Assembly: GCA_964619935.1 (NCBI GenBank)
Contig: CAZUGO010000046.1
Coordinates: forward strand, 1-64,000
Length of the DNA: 64,000 bases
DNA from: CAZUGO01 sp964619935
GTDB lineage: Bacteria > Planctomycetota > Phycisphaerae > UBA1845 > CAIVHJ01
Direction: 5' to 3'
A program made the position numbers and the translations under genes. Below are positions 43,705 to 53,339 of the stretch, one piece after another. The notes beneath the pieces were generated by a model. The model ran no database searches. It was not told the DNA's origin and saw only the letters and a program-made list of their open reading frames with translations. How positions within the stretch are numbered: the first letter of the stretch is position 1; each line of letters opens with the position of its first letter.

Positions 43705-44522
43705 GTGCCGCGGTCGGCGGCACAGCGCCGGCAGGAGCGTCAGTCGGGACCAGGGCCGTTTTCGAGGGTCCCAGAAGCGGTTGCGGGCCTTCGCGGCCCT
43801 TGTGGTTCGCGCTCGACTTCGCCTTCCCTGCATTCAGGTGTGGGATTATAAGGAGTCATCCAGAGCTTGGCCAGCCTTGCAGCTTCTACCGAGGGTGCGG
43901 TTGGTGAACCGTTGTCGGGGCGCAGGCGCGAAACACCCAGCGGCTCCGCTGCCATTGGCAGCCGCAACCAGGGTTCTTGGCATTTCGACATTCGTTCGTG
44001 CCGGGTTGCTCTGGGGTCCGTTTGTGGCGAGGCTGACCACAAGGCTTCGAGGTCTGCTCCCTTACTTGGACGCGACCAAAGTGCGTCGCCGGGCGGCTCG
44101 CCAAACCGGTCCCTTCGTGCTGATGCGGAGGTTGCGATTGCTGGCAGGGGTGCGGGTGCGGTGGGGGCAGGCGCGCGGGGCCGTGATCAGGCCGCTGTCG
44201 GCTCGCGGTTTCGGTCGGCGTTTCGCTTGGGCTGATGATCCGATCTGAAAGACCCCAGCGCCGCTTCCTTGAGCGATGCCAAGGCTGAGGAGAAGAGGAA
44301 GGAGGAGAAGGACTTTCGAATCCACACCTAGTATGCAATACGTTCCGGAGGCCGTCAAAGGAAATGCTCAACCTAACGCAAAGGCGCCCAAATAACTGTG
44401 GCAGGTCAGGGCACCGCTTGGTTCGGACCGCCCGGCCCGGGCATTGACCGTTCCGGATGCCGGGGTTAGCCTGATGGGTGCGCGTTTGGGTGACCTGCAG
44501 GGTGCTGAAAGGAAGCGGTTTG
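43705..44522. other. long non-coding interval
   Basis: About 0.8 kb between tRNA-Tyr and the STAS gene. No reading frame looks convincing. Near 44260-44330 a short frame without an ATG encodes a lysine/glutamate-rich peptide (DAKAEEKRKEEKDF) that could be the tail of a lost gene. No repeats comparable to those at 42023 are seen. Confidence 0.45.
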
Positions 44523-45026
44523 ATGACCGGATTGATCGAAACCGGCAGCAGTCCGAGAACCTTGTGGGTTCGAGTCAGCGGGGCGGCCACCATGAAAATC
44601 GCCCCGGCGTTTCTGGACTGCATCCAGCGCGGGACGCGTGAGCCTCCGGCGGATGTGCTTCTGGACCTTTCGGGGTGTACCTGGCTGGACAGCACTTTCA
44701 TCGGCAGTCTGGTCCAGGTGTCGCAGTCCGCCGCATCCTCCTGCTCCTGGCGATTTCACCTGTGCAACCCATCGGAAGCCTGCCTGAACACGCTGGGCAA
44801 GATGAGCATGATCCGCCTGTTCAATGTGCACAGCGATCCGGCCCCCAAGGCGATGTGTTGGTCGCCATGGGTGACGCGTGAGACGTCACGGGACGCGCTC
44901 GCCGAGACCGTCATCCACGCCCACGAGCGCCTGGCGGACGTCGATCCCGGCAACCGCGAATTTCGTCGAGTGGCGGACGTCTTCCGCCGCGAACTCAGCA
45001 AGCGGCAGCACCAGGCGCGCGATTAG
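44523..45026 (+). CDS. STAS-domain protein (anti-sigma antagonist-like)
   Basis: A 167-residue cytoplasmic protein. The STAS core is LWVRVSGAATMKIAPAFLDC, then LLDLSGCTWLDSTFIGSLVQ, the DST loop holding the serine phosphorylated in SpoIIAA-type partners, and a helical end. AAAGGAAG lies 9 bases before the ATG. No anti-sigma kinase is adjacent, so the partner is unknown. Confidence 0.78.
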   Translation: MTGLIETGSSPRTLWVRVSGAATMKIAPAFLDCIQRGTREPPADVLLDLSGCTWLDSTFIGSLVQVSQSAASSCSWRFHLCNPSEACLNTLGKMSMIRLFNVHSDPAPKAMCWSPWVTRETSRDALAETVIHAHERLADVDPGNREFRRVADVFRRELSKRQHQARD

Positions 45027-45165
45027 TTCCTGGCCTCGGGAGGCGCCGGGGCCCAGCGCGAAGCATCGTCGACGACACGCCCATACCGAATCAATGATGA
45101 AACCCCTGCGCCAGAGGGTTGCCCGACCGGCTCGACCGGCAGCGCACCCGGTGCTGGCCGGCCAC

Positions 45166-46467
45166 TCAGAAGGAATCCGCCAGGAACATGCCGGCGATGC
45201 TGGCGGTCATCCAGGAGGCCAGCGCCCCGCCGATCATCGCCCGCAGCCCCAGTCGTGAGAAGTCCTCGCGTCGTGATGGGGCGAGGGCGGTCAAACCACC
45301 GATCTGGATGGCAATGGACGGCAGATTGGCAAAGCCGCACAGGGCGTATGCGGCGATCTGCGCCGAGCGCGGCGACAGCCGTGCCGGCGTGGCCGGGCCG
45401 ATGGCATCGGCAAGCGACAGGTAGGCCACAAACTCGGTGGCGACGATCTTCTCGCCCAGAAGGGACCCGAACACCTGACAATCAGAAGCAGGCACTCCCA
45501 TCAGCCAGGCCAGCGGCGTGAACAACCAGCCCAGGAAATACTGCAGCGAGAAGGGCGGGATGCCATGGGCCGCCCGCCAGGCGGCGATGCCCTTAAGATC
45601 GCCCAGGGCCTCGATGGGCCAGTTGACCAGTGCCAGCAATGAAACAAAGGCAATCAGCATGGCGGCCACGTTGAGGGTCAGCCTCAATCCGTCGGTCGCG
45701 CCGAGGGCCGCGGCATCCAGGAGGTTGTGCGTTTCGCGGGGCTGGTCGTGGAGAAAGCGCGCTTCATCCGGTGGCACCTCAAGCTCGGGCACCATGATCT
45801 TCGCGATGACAAATGCGGCCGGGGCCGACATCAGGCTGGCGGTCAACAAGTGCTTGATGAACAACTCTTGGCGGAGCGCGTCGCCACCCCCCAGGATCCC
45901 AACGTAGGCGGCCAGCACCGAGCCGGCAATGGTGGCAAAGCCGCCGGTCATCAAGGCCATGATCTGCGAACGGGTCATGGCCTCGATGTACGGCTTGACG
46001 CACAAGGGAGCCTCGGTCTGGCCGACAAAAACATTGGCGGCCATGGCCAGCGCTTCGGCGCCGGTAACCCGCAGGAACCGTCGCATGACCCAAGCGAGCC
46101 CGGCGACAACCCGTTGCATGAGACCCATGTGGTACAACACGCCCATCAGCGATGCGAAGAAGATGATCACCGGAAGGGCCTTGATGGCAAAGATGAAGCC
46201 CCAGGGCCCAGTCTCGTCCATGAGGCGCGGCCCGAAAATGAAGGCGACACCGGCGTCGGAGAAGCGGATCACGCGGTTGACAACGGCGGCCAGGCGGGTA
46301 AAAGCCCAGACCACCGGCGGGCACACCAGCAGCAGCCAGGCCAACAGCACTTGCATGGCGATGCCGACCACGACGATTCTCGGGGAGATGCGCCTGCGGG
46401 CGGTCGACAGCGCGGCTGCGATTGCCACGAGTGCCAGCACACCACCAACGCCGACGAATTGATTCAT
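45166..46467 (-). CDS. nupC: concentrative nucleoside transporter
   Basis: A 433-residue membrane protein of the CNT/NupC family, which takes up nucleosides with H+ or Na+. Typical segments include the gate region GVLYHMGLMQRVVAGLAWVM, GQTEAPLCVKPYIEAMTRSQ, MTGGFATIAGSVLAAYVGI and the C-terminal GFANLPSIAIQIGG. It lies 30 bp after transketolase on the same strand, suggesting co-transcription; a link between nucleoside salvage and the pentose phosphate pathway would make sense. Confidence 0.92.
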   Translation of the reverse strand: MNQFVGVGGVLALVAIAAALSTARRRISPRIVVVGIAMQVLLAWLLLVCPPVVWAFTRLAAVVNRVIRFSDAGVAFIFGPRLMDETGPWGFIFAIKALPVIIFFASLMGVLYHMGLMQRVVAGLAWVMRRFLRVTGAEALAMAANVFVGQTEAPLCVKPYIEAMTRSQIMALMTGGFATIAGSVLAAYVGILGGGDALRQELFIKHLLTASLMSAPAAFVIAKIMVPELEVPPDEARFLHDQPRETHNLLDAAALGATDGLRLTLNVAAMLIAFVSLLALVNWPIEALGDLKGIAAWRAAHGIPPFSLQYFLGWLFTPLAWLMGVPASDCQVFGSLLGEKIVATEFVAYLSLADAIGPATPARLSPRSAQIAAYALCGFANLPSIAIQIGGLTALAPSRREDFSRLGLRAMIGGALASWMTASIAGMFLADSF

Positions 46468-46497
46468 GATTGCGGTTCCCGGCGGTCGAATGCGGCG

Positions 46498-48441
46498 CTA
46501 CCGGCCCAGGAATTCAGCGACCGTGGTGCAGATCGCCGGAGCGGACAGCCCATAATGGTCGAGCAGTACCTGGGGCGTGGCCGCCGACTTGGGGATCCGC
46601 GGGACAGTCAGGCAATGGACCCGGATGCCGGCGGTCTCGGCGGCGGCCTGGGCCACGGCGCTGCCAAAGCCACCCCCGTAGTTGTCCTCCAGGGTCACGA
46701 TGATGCTGCCGCCGTCGGCGGCCGCTCCCAGCACGGGGGCGGTGTCGAGCGGCAGGCTGTAGGCATCGATGACGGTGCTGTTGATCCCGCGGTCCGCCAG
46801 CAGGGTGGCGGCCTGCAGGGCCTCGGTGACCATGTAGCCGCTGGCCACCAAGGTCACGTGATCGCCTCGGCGCAGAATCTTGCTGCCGCCAACCTCAAAT
46901 CGTTCATCAAACGGATAGATGAATGGGACGTCGGGTCGGTGGGTCCTCATGTAGCACGGTCCGCGATGGTCGGCCATCAGGCCGGTCATGCGGTAGGCGG
47001 CGATCGCGTCGGCGGGCTGAAACACCACACACGCCGGCGTCCGCCTGCCGTCGTCCACCTCGGTGTAAGGTCTGAAGCAGGCCAGGTCGGCGAGCGCCAT
47101 CTGGGAGGGCCCATCGGAGGCGGGCCCCAGGCCCGAGTGCGATCCCACCAGCTTGATGTTGGCCCGGCTGATCAAGGCCAGCTCGATCTGGTCATAACCT
47201 CGGGCCAGGAACTTCGCAAACGAACTCACGAAGGGGACCTTGCCTCCGGCGGCCAACCCGACGGCGGCTGAAATCAGGTTTTGCTCGGCGATCTTGCCTT
47301 CGAAGAACCGGGCTTCGTGCCGTGCGGCGAAAATGTCGGCGAATGTCGAGTTGCTGACATCGCCGTCGAGCGCGACCACGGCGGGGTTGACCTGGCCCAG
47401 GGCGCTCAGGGCAACGCCGTACGCCCGGCGGGTTGCCAACTTGCGGTGTTCGAGGGCGGACTGAAGTCCCACGTGGCTCAGCGCCTGCTCAAAGTCGGGC
47501 AGGGGCTTGGCACGAGCACCGCCGGTGACCGTCGCCGGAGCGATGACCGGCGGTTTGAGCGTGGCCGCCTCAGCGGGCGACGTGCCCAGTTGATGGTGCA
47601 TGGCATCCAACGATGCTTCGGCGTCCGCCAGATCCGCTTCGGGCAGCGGTTTGCCGTGAAAGTTGCCGCCCTGAAGCGGCTGCACGCCCCAACCTTTGAC
47701 GGTCCTGGCAACAATCGCCAATGGCGTGGCGCTCTGGTGAAAATCTTCGAAGGCCCGCACCAGTTCCTCGGGGGCGTGGCCATCAACCATCCGGGTGGTC
47801 CACCCAAAAGCGGCGAGCTTGTGCACAAGCACATCCGCCGACTGCTGAGGCGAGACCCGACCTGCCTGCCCTTCGCCGTTACAGTTGAACACGGCGCACA
47901 GGTTGTTCAGCCGCCAGTCGAGGGCACAGTCCAGCGCCTCCCAGATTTGTCCTTCGCGGCTTTCGCCGTCCCCGATGAGGCAGTAGACCCGGCGCGGGGA
48001 TTGATCCAGACGGGCAGCCAGCGCCAAGCCGGCGGCCACCGACAGCCCCATGCCCAATGATCCGGTGGCGGCATCGAAGAATGGGAAGCCTTCGGCTGGG
48101 TTGGGATGGCCGTCCAGCACGCTGTCCCACTCCCGGAGGTGACCGAGATCCCCGAGGGTCAGGGGGACCCTGCGGTCCGGGAGGCGACCCACCGTCCCGC
48201 CGAGGTCCGCATAGGCGGCATAAACGATCGGCACGGCATGCCCTTCGGAGAGCACCAGGCGGTCGGCCTGGGGGTGATCCGGGCGGGTCGGGTCGTAGCG
48301 CATCTCCTTGTACATTAATACCGTTACGATGTGGGCCAGCGATAAGGCGCTGGATGGATGGCCGGCACCGGCCTGAGTGGTCATGCGCACCGCCAGCTTG
48401 CTCAGTTCGATGGCTTTGGCGCTCAGGGCTCGGGCATCCAC
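46498..48441 (-). CDS. tkt: transketolase
   Basis: A 647-residue thiamine-diphosphate enzyme of the pentose phosphate pathway. The ThDP motif GDGESREGQIWEAL then NNLCAVF is present; the N-terminus has AGAGHPSSALS and SEGHAVPIVYAAYADLG; the pyrimidine domain has LDGDVSNSTF and FFEGKIAEQNLISAAVGLA (catalytic Glu). It is a single-chain form like animal and some bacterial transketolases. GGAGG lies about 10 bases before the ATG. Divergent from the Rrf2 gene. Confidence 0.92.
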   Translation of the reverse strand: MDARALSAKAIELSKLAVRMTTQAGAGHPSSALSLAHIVTVLMYKEMRYDPTRPDHPQADRLVLSEGHAVPIVYAAYADLGGTVGRLPDRRVPLTLGDLGHLREWDSVLDGHPNPAEGFPFFDAATGSLGMGLSVAAGLALAARLDQSPRRVYCLIGDGESREGQIWEALDCALDWRLNNLCAVFNCNGEGQAGRVSPQQSADVLVHKLAAFGWTTRMVDGHAPEELVRAFEDFHQSATPLAIVARTVKGWGVQPLQGGNFHGKPLPEADLADAEASLDAMHHQLGTSPAEAATLKPPVIAPATVTGGARAKPLPDFEQALSHVGLQSALEHRKLATRRAYGVALSALGQVNPAVVALDGDVSNSTFADIFAARHEARFFEGKIAEQNLISAAVGLAAGGKVPFVSSFAKFLARGYDQIELALISRANIKLVGSHSGLGPASDGPSQMALADLACFRPYTEVDDGRRTPACVVFQPADAIAAYRMTGLMADHRGPCYMRTHRPDVPFIYPFDERFEVGGSKILRRGDHVTLVASGYMVTEALQAATLLADRGINSTVIDAYSLPLDTAPVLGAAADGGSIIVTLEDNYGGGFGSAVAQAAAETAGIRVHCLTVPRIPKSAATPQVLLDHYGLSAPAICTTVAEFLGR

Positions 48442-48604
48442 CTTAGTCCTCCGATAAGCGGAATTTGGCGGTCAAGGAACGGCCGCAGATTACCGACTGA
48501 GCACATAGACTTCAAGCAGCCGGCCGCCAAGCCCTTGAAGGACGGTCTGTTGGAAATTTCGGCCCCCAGAGGTTCCAATTGGGACTGCCGCCATCTTCTA
48601 ATCA

Positions 48605-48613
48605 TGCTATAGT
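48605..48613 (+). promoter_or_regulatory. extended -10 promoter for the Rrf2 gene
   Basis: TGC then TATAGT forms an extended -10. No good -35 at 17 bp. It leaves a 150-base leader before the Rrf2 start. The remaining 48442-48604 is shared with the tkt promoter, where nothing better is seen. Confidence 0.45.
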
Positions 48614-48770
48614 AGTCGATGCATAGCAATTCGACCTTAACTCAAAGACGTCACCGTTGTTGCGTGACCGGCCCGCAAGATGCCGCGATATGCAAACGGA
48701 CGCTCGCCCCGCCCGGGCTGCGATCCGGGTGTGCCCACCCCGGAGGGCCCCAACAGACAGGGGGATGAAG

Positions 48771-49175
48771 ATGCGCATTGGAAAGACATCCGTGTACGGG
48801 CTGTTTGCCGTGATCTACGTGGCCAGGAGCGAGGTGCAGAAACCGGTACAGGGTCGCGATATCGCCGATGCCTACGGGATTCCGGTGGAGTACCTGCTCA
48901 AGATCCTCCAGGCGTTGGCCAGGGGGGGCATTCTCAAGAGCGCCCGCGGACGGTCTGGCGGCTTCGTGCTCAACCGGGCCGCCGAGAGCATCACGCTAAA
49001 GGAAATTATCGACATCCTGGAATCGTCGGCGGACTTCTCCAGTCTTCTGGAACAGTCAATCCCGGGGCACCAGAAACTCAAGCGGTTCCTCAAGGAACGT
49101 TATGACGACGTCGTCAACTCCGTTCACGATTCGCTTCACCAAGTCTCCGTGAAACAACTCCTGGAAATCGACTGA
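48771..49175 (+). CDS. Rrf2-family transcriptional regulator
   Basis: A 134-residue winged-helix protein: KTSVYGLFAVIYVARS, VQGRDIADAYGIPVEYLLKI (recognition helix), GILKSARGRSGGFVLNR (wing) and ITLKEIIDILE. Iron-sulfur members such as IscR and NsrR need three cysteines; this sequence has none, so it is not a Fe-S sensor of that kind. GGGG lies 6 bases before the ATG at 48771; an ATG at 48765 is possible. Target unknown, perhaps the divergent tkt-nupC. Confidence 0.87.
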   Translation: MRIGKTSVYGLFAVIYVARSEVQKPVQGRDIADAYGIPVEYLLKILQALARGGILKSARGRSGGFVLNRAAESITLKEIIDILESSADFSSLLEQSIPGHQKLKRFLKERYDDVVNSVHDSLHQVSVKQLLEID

Positions 49176-49266
49176 CCCGCGGTTCCCGGGCAGCACCAAG
49201 CGCCGCGACTCCTGCGGGGTGCCCGCGGTTCACAAGGACCCCGGCCTGCGAGCACTAGGGGGGCGG

Positions 49267-50667
49267 TTACGCCACGGGCTGGCAGGTGCCGAAGTGCTTC
49301 TTGGCGTCGCCAACCAGGTAGAATGAGCCGGTGATGCAGATCAGGTCCTCGGGGGTCACGGCGCTGTTGGCAATCTGCAAGGCCTGCTCCAGCGTCGAGG
49401 CGGTCTGGGCCATATTCCCCGACTGCTCGACGTAGGCGGCCGCGAGGTCCTTGGGATCGGCGGCCCGCGGCGACCCCGAGCGCGTGAAAATCACCTTGTC
49501 GGCCCCCAGTTGAATGTGGCGGATCATGCCGTCGATGTCCTTACCGTCCTGACAGCCGAAGATCACGATCATCGAGTCATACGAAATGCTCTGGCCAATG
49601 GTCCGCATCAACGCTTCGACACTGGCGGCGTTATGGGCGCCGTCCAGCAGGACGCAAGGCTGTTGCTTGAGGATCTCCATGCGACCGGGCAAGCTGACCT
49701 TGCCGAGACCCTTGGTGGCCTGCTGATCATCGATGTCGAATCCGCGCGTCTTTAGTGCGTCGAGCAGTCCCAACGCCACCCCGCAGTTAATGGCCTGGTG
49801 TTCCCCAAGCAGCGGGACGTGGAGATGTTCGAAGCGGCTCGACGGGGTGGTCAGACACACCCGGGTGTGCGGTCCGACCATCCGGGACGATTCAAACCGG
49901 TAGCTGAACTCGATATCGTCTCCGGTGAACCGGAGCGGAACTCCGAGATTGGTGGCGAGCTGCTTGAGCGTGTTCTTGGCATCGGGGGCTTGAGGGGCAC
50001 TGATGGCCGGGATGCCCGATTTCAGAATGCCGCCCTTTTCTTGGGCGATGGCGTCGAGCGTGTTGCCCAACTGCTGGACGTGGTCCAGACTGATGCTGGT
50101 AATCCCGCAGACCTCCGGCTTGATCACGTTGGTGGAATCCAGCCGCCCGCCCATGCCGGCTTCGATGACCGCGACGTCGACCTGCTTCTCCACAAAGAAG
50201 AGAAAGGCCATTGCGGTCATGACGTCAAAGAAAGTGGGTTGCGGACCTTTGGTGTGGTTGACCACCGGGACCAACAGGTTGACCAGCCGAACGAATTCCG
50301 GTTCGGTGATCCACAGGTCGTTGACGGTCAGCCGCTCGCGGATATCCAATACGTGGGGCGAGCTGTACAGCCCTACCGTATACCCGCAGGCCTGCAGCAT
50401 GTTGGACAGCATGGCGGCAGTGGAGCCCTTGCCTTTGGTCCCGGCGATGTGCACCGTTCGCAAGTGCTTGTGCGGATTGCCCAGAGCGGTGAGCAGGCGA
50501 TTCATCCGTGCCAAGCTAAAGTTATGGCGATCATAGCGTACGGGCTTCAGCTGCTCGTAATCGGTGACCTTGCGCAAAAAGTTGAGTGCCGACCGGAACG
50601 TTCGAAGGCCACCACTCCTCGGGCGGCCTTGCCGAGTTGCCTTTGAAGGTATCTTTGTACTGGCCAT
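49267..50667 (-). CDS. folC: folylpolyglutamate synthase / dihydrofolate synthase
   Basis: A 466-residue Mur-ligase-like enzyme adding glutamate to folates. P-loop HIAGTKGKGSTAAM, EAGMGGRLDSTNV, SLDHVQQLG, EKGGILKSG and the C-terminal LDGAHN. The first 30 residues form a basic leader beyond the usual start; a later start is possible. It stands alone and is divergent from aroB. Confidence 0.92.
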   Translation of the reverse strand: MASTKIPSKATRQGRPRSGGLRTFRSALNFLRKVTDYEQLKPVRYDRHNFSLARMNRLLTALGNPHKHLRTVHIAGTKGKGSTAAMLSNMLQACGYTVGLYSSPHVLDIRERLTVNDLWITEPEFVRLVNLLVPVVNHTKGPQPTFFDVMTAMAFLFFVEKQVDVAVIEAGMGGRLDSTNVIKPEVCGITSISLDHVQQLGNTLDAIAQEKGGILKSGIPAISAPQAPDAKNTLKQLATNLGVPLRFTGDDIEFSYRFESSRMVGPHTRVCLTTPSSRFEHLHVPLLGEHQAINCGVALGLLDALKTRGFDIDDQQATKGLGKVSLPGRMEILKQQPCVLLDGAHNAASVEALMRTIGQSISYDSMIVIFGCQDGKDIDGMIRHIQLGADKVIFTRSGSPRAADPKDLAAAYVEQSGNMAQTASTLEQALQIANSAVTPEDLICITGSFYLVGDAKKHFGTCQPVA

Positions 50668-50900
50668 GGGGCGAAAGTATCAGAACGCAGAGTTCAAATC
50701 AAGGAGTTAGGGTCGCCCGCTTGTCAATGGCAAATGATTCACAGGGCTGCATATCACGATTCATTGTGAACGCCATCGTGTTGGGATGAATTCAGGATAG
50801 TTACGAAAATAGTTGAGGACCAGGGCAGCACTTCGTTAGGGTTTTTTCCATTTTCACATCTGGCAGCCGCGTTATGATTCGCGGGTTGGGGAACCACACG

Positions 50901-51983
50901 ATGTGGCACGATGACATTTCGATCGCCGGGTCGGTTTGCCGCGTGATGGTGGGTCGCGGGGCGTCGGCTGCTTTGCACACGTTCATTCCGGATGACGCCA
51001 CCGCGTTGGTGGTGGTAGCCGACCCGCAGGTTGCCGCCCTTCACGGTCAGGCCTGCCTGGGCGGCGTGGCCGCACGGGATATCGCGGTCCTGGAATGGAC
51101 GGTGCCCATCGGGGAATCGAGCAAGGGTTTGTGGCAGGCGGAATGCTTCTACGATTATCTGGCTTCCAAGGGGATCGACCGCCGGGCGCTGGTCCTGGCC
51201 CTTGGGGGCGGCGTGGTCGGAGACCTGGCCGGCTTCGTGGCCGCCACCTGGCTGCGGGGTATCCGCTGGCTGAACTGTCCGACGACGTTGCTCGCGGCCG
51301 TCGATGCCGGCATCGGCGGCAAGACCGCCTTGAATCACGCCGGCCGCAAGAACGTCATTGGGGCCTTCCATCAGCCGGAAGCCGTGGTCATCGATACCGA
51401 TTGGTTGGCGACACTGAACGACCGCCAGTTTCGTTCGGGGTTGGCCGAGAGTCTGAAGCACGCGCTCGTCGCCGATGCCGCGTTCTTTGAGTGGCATGCC
51501 GAGCACGCCGAGGCGATCGGGGCCCGCGACTTCGGGGTGCTGGAGACCCTGATCGCCCGCAACATTGCGATCAAGGGTGCCATCGTCCAGCAGGATGAGC
51601 GCGATCGGTCCGGTGTGCGGGCCCGGTTGAACTTCGGCCATACGGTGGGGCATGCCCTGGAGGTCGTCAGTGATTTCCAGTGGACCCACGGAGAGTGCGT
51701 CGCCCTGGGAATGCTGGCGGCGTGGCGTGTCGCTGTCGAACGCGGCGACATCGACTCCGCGACGCTGAGCCGGGTTGCTGCAGTATTCGAGGGCCTGGGT
51801 TTGCCAACCCAGTTGCCCGCGCTGCCGGATGTCGATCCGTTTCTGACGCTGCTGCACCACGACAAGAAGTTCATGGGCAACCAGCCGGGCTTCGTCCTGC
51901 CAGTGGCGGTGGGTCGGGTGCAGGTGGGTCAATCGGTTGACGATGACGCGGTGCTTCGGGCTGTGGCGGGGCTGCGGGCCTGA
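50901..51983 (+). CDS. aroB: 3-dehydroquinate synthase
   Basis: A 360-residue enzyme closing DAHP to 3-dehydroquinate with NAD and a metal. NAD-binding GGGVVGDLAGFVAATWLRG, then TTLLAAVDAGIGGKTALN, KNVIGAFHQPEAV, and the metal-binding LNFGHTVGHALE; HHDKKFMG near the end. The start at ATG 50901 is used because the usual N-terminal beta strand follows directly; ATG 50874 is an alternative. The 3' end overlaps the convergent adaptor gene by 55 bp. Confidence 0.93.
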   Translation: MWHDDISIAGSVCRVMVGRGASAALHTFIPDDATALVVVADPQVAALHGQACLGGVAARDIAVLEWTVPIGESSKGLWQAECFYDYLASKGIDRRALVLALGGGVVGDLAGFVAATWLRGIRWLNCPTTLLAAVDAGIGGKTALNHAGRKNVIGAFHQPEAVVIDTDWLATLNDRQFRSGLAESLKHALVADAAFFEWHAEHAEAIGARDFGVLETLIARNIAIKGAIVQQDERDRSGVRARLNFGHTVGHALEVVSDFQWTHGECVALGMLAAWRVAVERGDIDSATLSRVAAVFEGLGLPTQLPALPDVDPFLTLLHHDKKFMGNQPGFVLPVAVGRVQVGQSVDDDAVLRAVAGLRA

Positions 51984-53326
51984 ACGACCGGCCCGCCTTC
52001 GAGCACGGCGCGGACGGTCATGCCTTCGTCGATGTCCTTCGACGGATGACGCACGACGAGATCACCGGCGGTCAAACCGCCCTTGATCTGGGCCTCATCA
52101 TCGCTGAGCAAGCCGACCTCGACCGCCAGGCGAACCGTTCGGCCTTGTCGCAACGCCATGACTTGCCAGATGCCCTGGGGGCTGCGAAAAAGACAGGTTC
52201 GCGGCAGTGCCAGCACGCCCTTGGCCTGCGCGTACAGGATCCGCACGTGCACCCGAAAGCCGACGCCCAGGCGCTCGGGCCGCTGGTCCAACTTGATGAC
52301 CACTTTGACCCGTTGTTGTTCGATGCCCAGGGAGCTGACCTTTGTAAACCCAGCGGGAAACACGCGCAGCACCGTTCCGTGAGGGGTCCCCTGGGGAATT
52401 GCCGAACCGAAGACCTCCACGGCGGCCCCCGGTTCGATGAGCCCGGCCTGCTCGGTGAGGACTTCGGCCACGATCTCGAGTTCATCGAGTCGACCCACGG
52501 TCAAGAGCGGCGTTCCGGCCGGAAGGTATTGGCGGCGCGTCTGGTCGCGGGTCAGCACGATGCCGTCGATGGGGCTGCGGATCACCGCGCGGTTGAGGTT
52601 CCGCTGCTCGATCTCGAGTTGCGTGCGGGCCTCGTCCAACTGGCGCTGCCAGCGTTCCAGCTCGAAGCGCTTGCGGTCGGTGTAGTCGGTGATGAACTTG
52701 GGGCCGATGTCGCTGACCGCAGCCAGGGTGCGCAAAGCCGCCAGGTTGAGCACGTCGCTGCGGTAGTCCGCGCCGCTCTTGCGGGATTCGGTCTTGGCTT
52801 CGGCCAGTTCGCGTTCGTTGGCCCGCCCAGTCTCCGAGAGTGCCATCAGGCGCTGCAACTCGGACTTGGCGAATTCGTGGATGGCCAGCGAGCCTTCCAA
52901 CTGCACCTCGGCTGCCTGCACCGTCTCACCGATGGCCTTGACCACGGCATTGGCCTCCACCAGCATGTGGTCCTCCAGGCGGTTGTCCTGATTGGCCGCG
53001 ATTTCGCTCTCGAGCACCGCGATGCGCTGCCTGGCCTGGGCCACGCGGTCTTCAAGGTCGCCGGTCTCGAGCTGCAGGATGACTTGGTCGGCGTGGACCG
53101 CGTCGCCTTCGCGAAGATCGATCCGCGGCATCCACCCGGCGATCGGCATGGAGATCAGGTGGTCGTGCGGCAGCTCGGTGACGGCGCGTTCCTCGACGAA
53201 CGCCTGCAGGTCGGCGGTGTAGGGCGCGACCACTTCCACAGCCGCATCCGGTCGGGCGGCCTGCCAGAGCCACACGCCGGCCAGCAGTCCCGCGGGAACC
53301 GCCACCCACAGCCAGGTCTTGGTCAT
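51929..53326 (-). CDS. efflux periplasmic adaptor (HlyD/RND type)
   Basis: A 465-residue membrane-fusion protein: one N-terminal membrane segment (TWLWVAVPAGLLAGVWLWQ), a lipoyl-like hairpin with VHADQVILQLETGDLEDRV, a coiled coil (AQARQRIAVLESEIAANQ…), the second lipoyl half (VIRSPIDGIVLTRDQTRRQ) and a beta-barrel domain. GGAGG sits 9 bases before the ATG at 53326. It is the last gene of a three-gene ABC export unit reading ATPase, permease, adaptor. Substrate unknown. Confidence 0.85.
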   Translation of the reverse strand: MTKTWLWVAVPAGLLAGVWLWQAARPDAAVEVVAPYTADLQAFVEERAVTELPHDHLISMPIAGWMPRIDLREGDAVHADQVILQLETGDLEDRVAQARQRIAVLESEIAANQDNRLEDHMLVEANAVVKAIGETVQAAEVQLEGSLAIHEFAKSELQRLMALSETGRANERELAEAKTESRKSGADYRSDVLNLAALRTLAAVSDIGPKFITDYTDRKRFELERWQRQLDEARTQLEIEQRNLNRAVIRSPIDGIVLTRDQTRRQYLPAGTPLLTVGRLDELEIVAEVLTEQAGLIEPGAAVEVFGSAIPQGTPHGTVLRVFPAGFTKVSSLGIEQQRVKVVIKLDQRPERLGVGFRVHVRILYAQAKGVLALPRTCLFRSPQGIWQVMALRQGRTVRLAVEVGLLSDDEAQIKGGLTAGDLVVRHPSKDIDEGMTVRAVLEGGPVVQARSPATARSTASSSTD

Positions 53327-53339
53327 GCGCTGCATCCTC

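Noticed and set aside
44249..44400. Short lysine/glutamate-rich frame and a 20-codon ATG frame before the STAS gene
   Set aside because: No start with a ribosome binding site for the first, and no support for the second.
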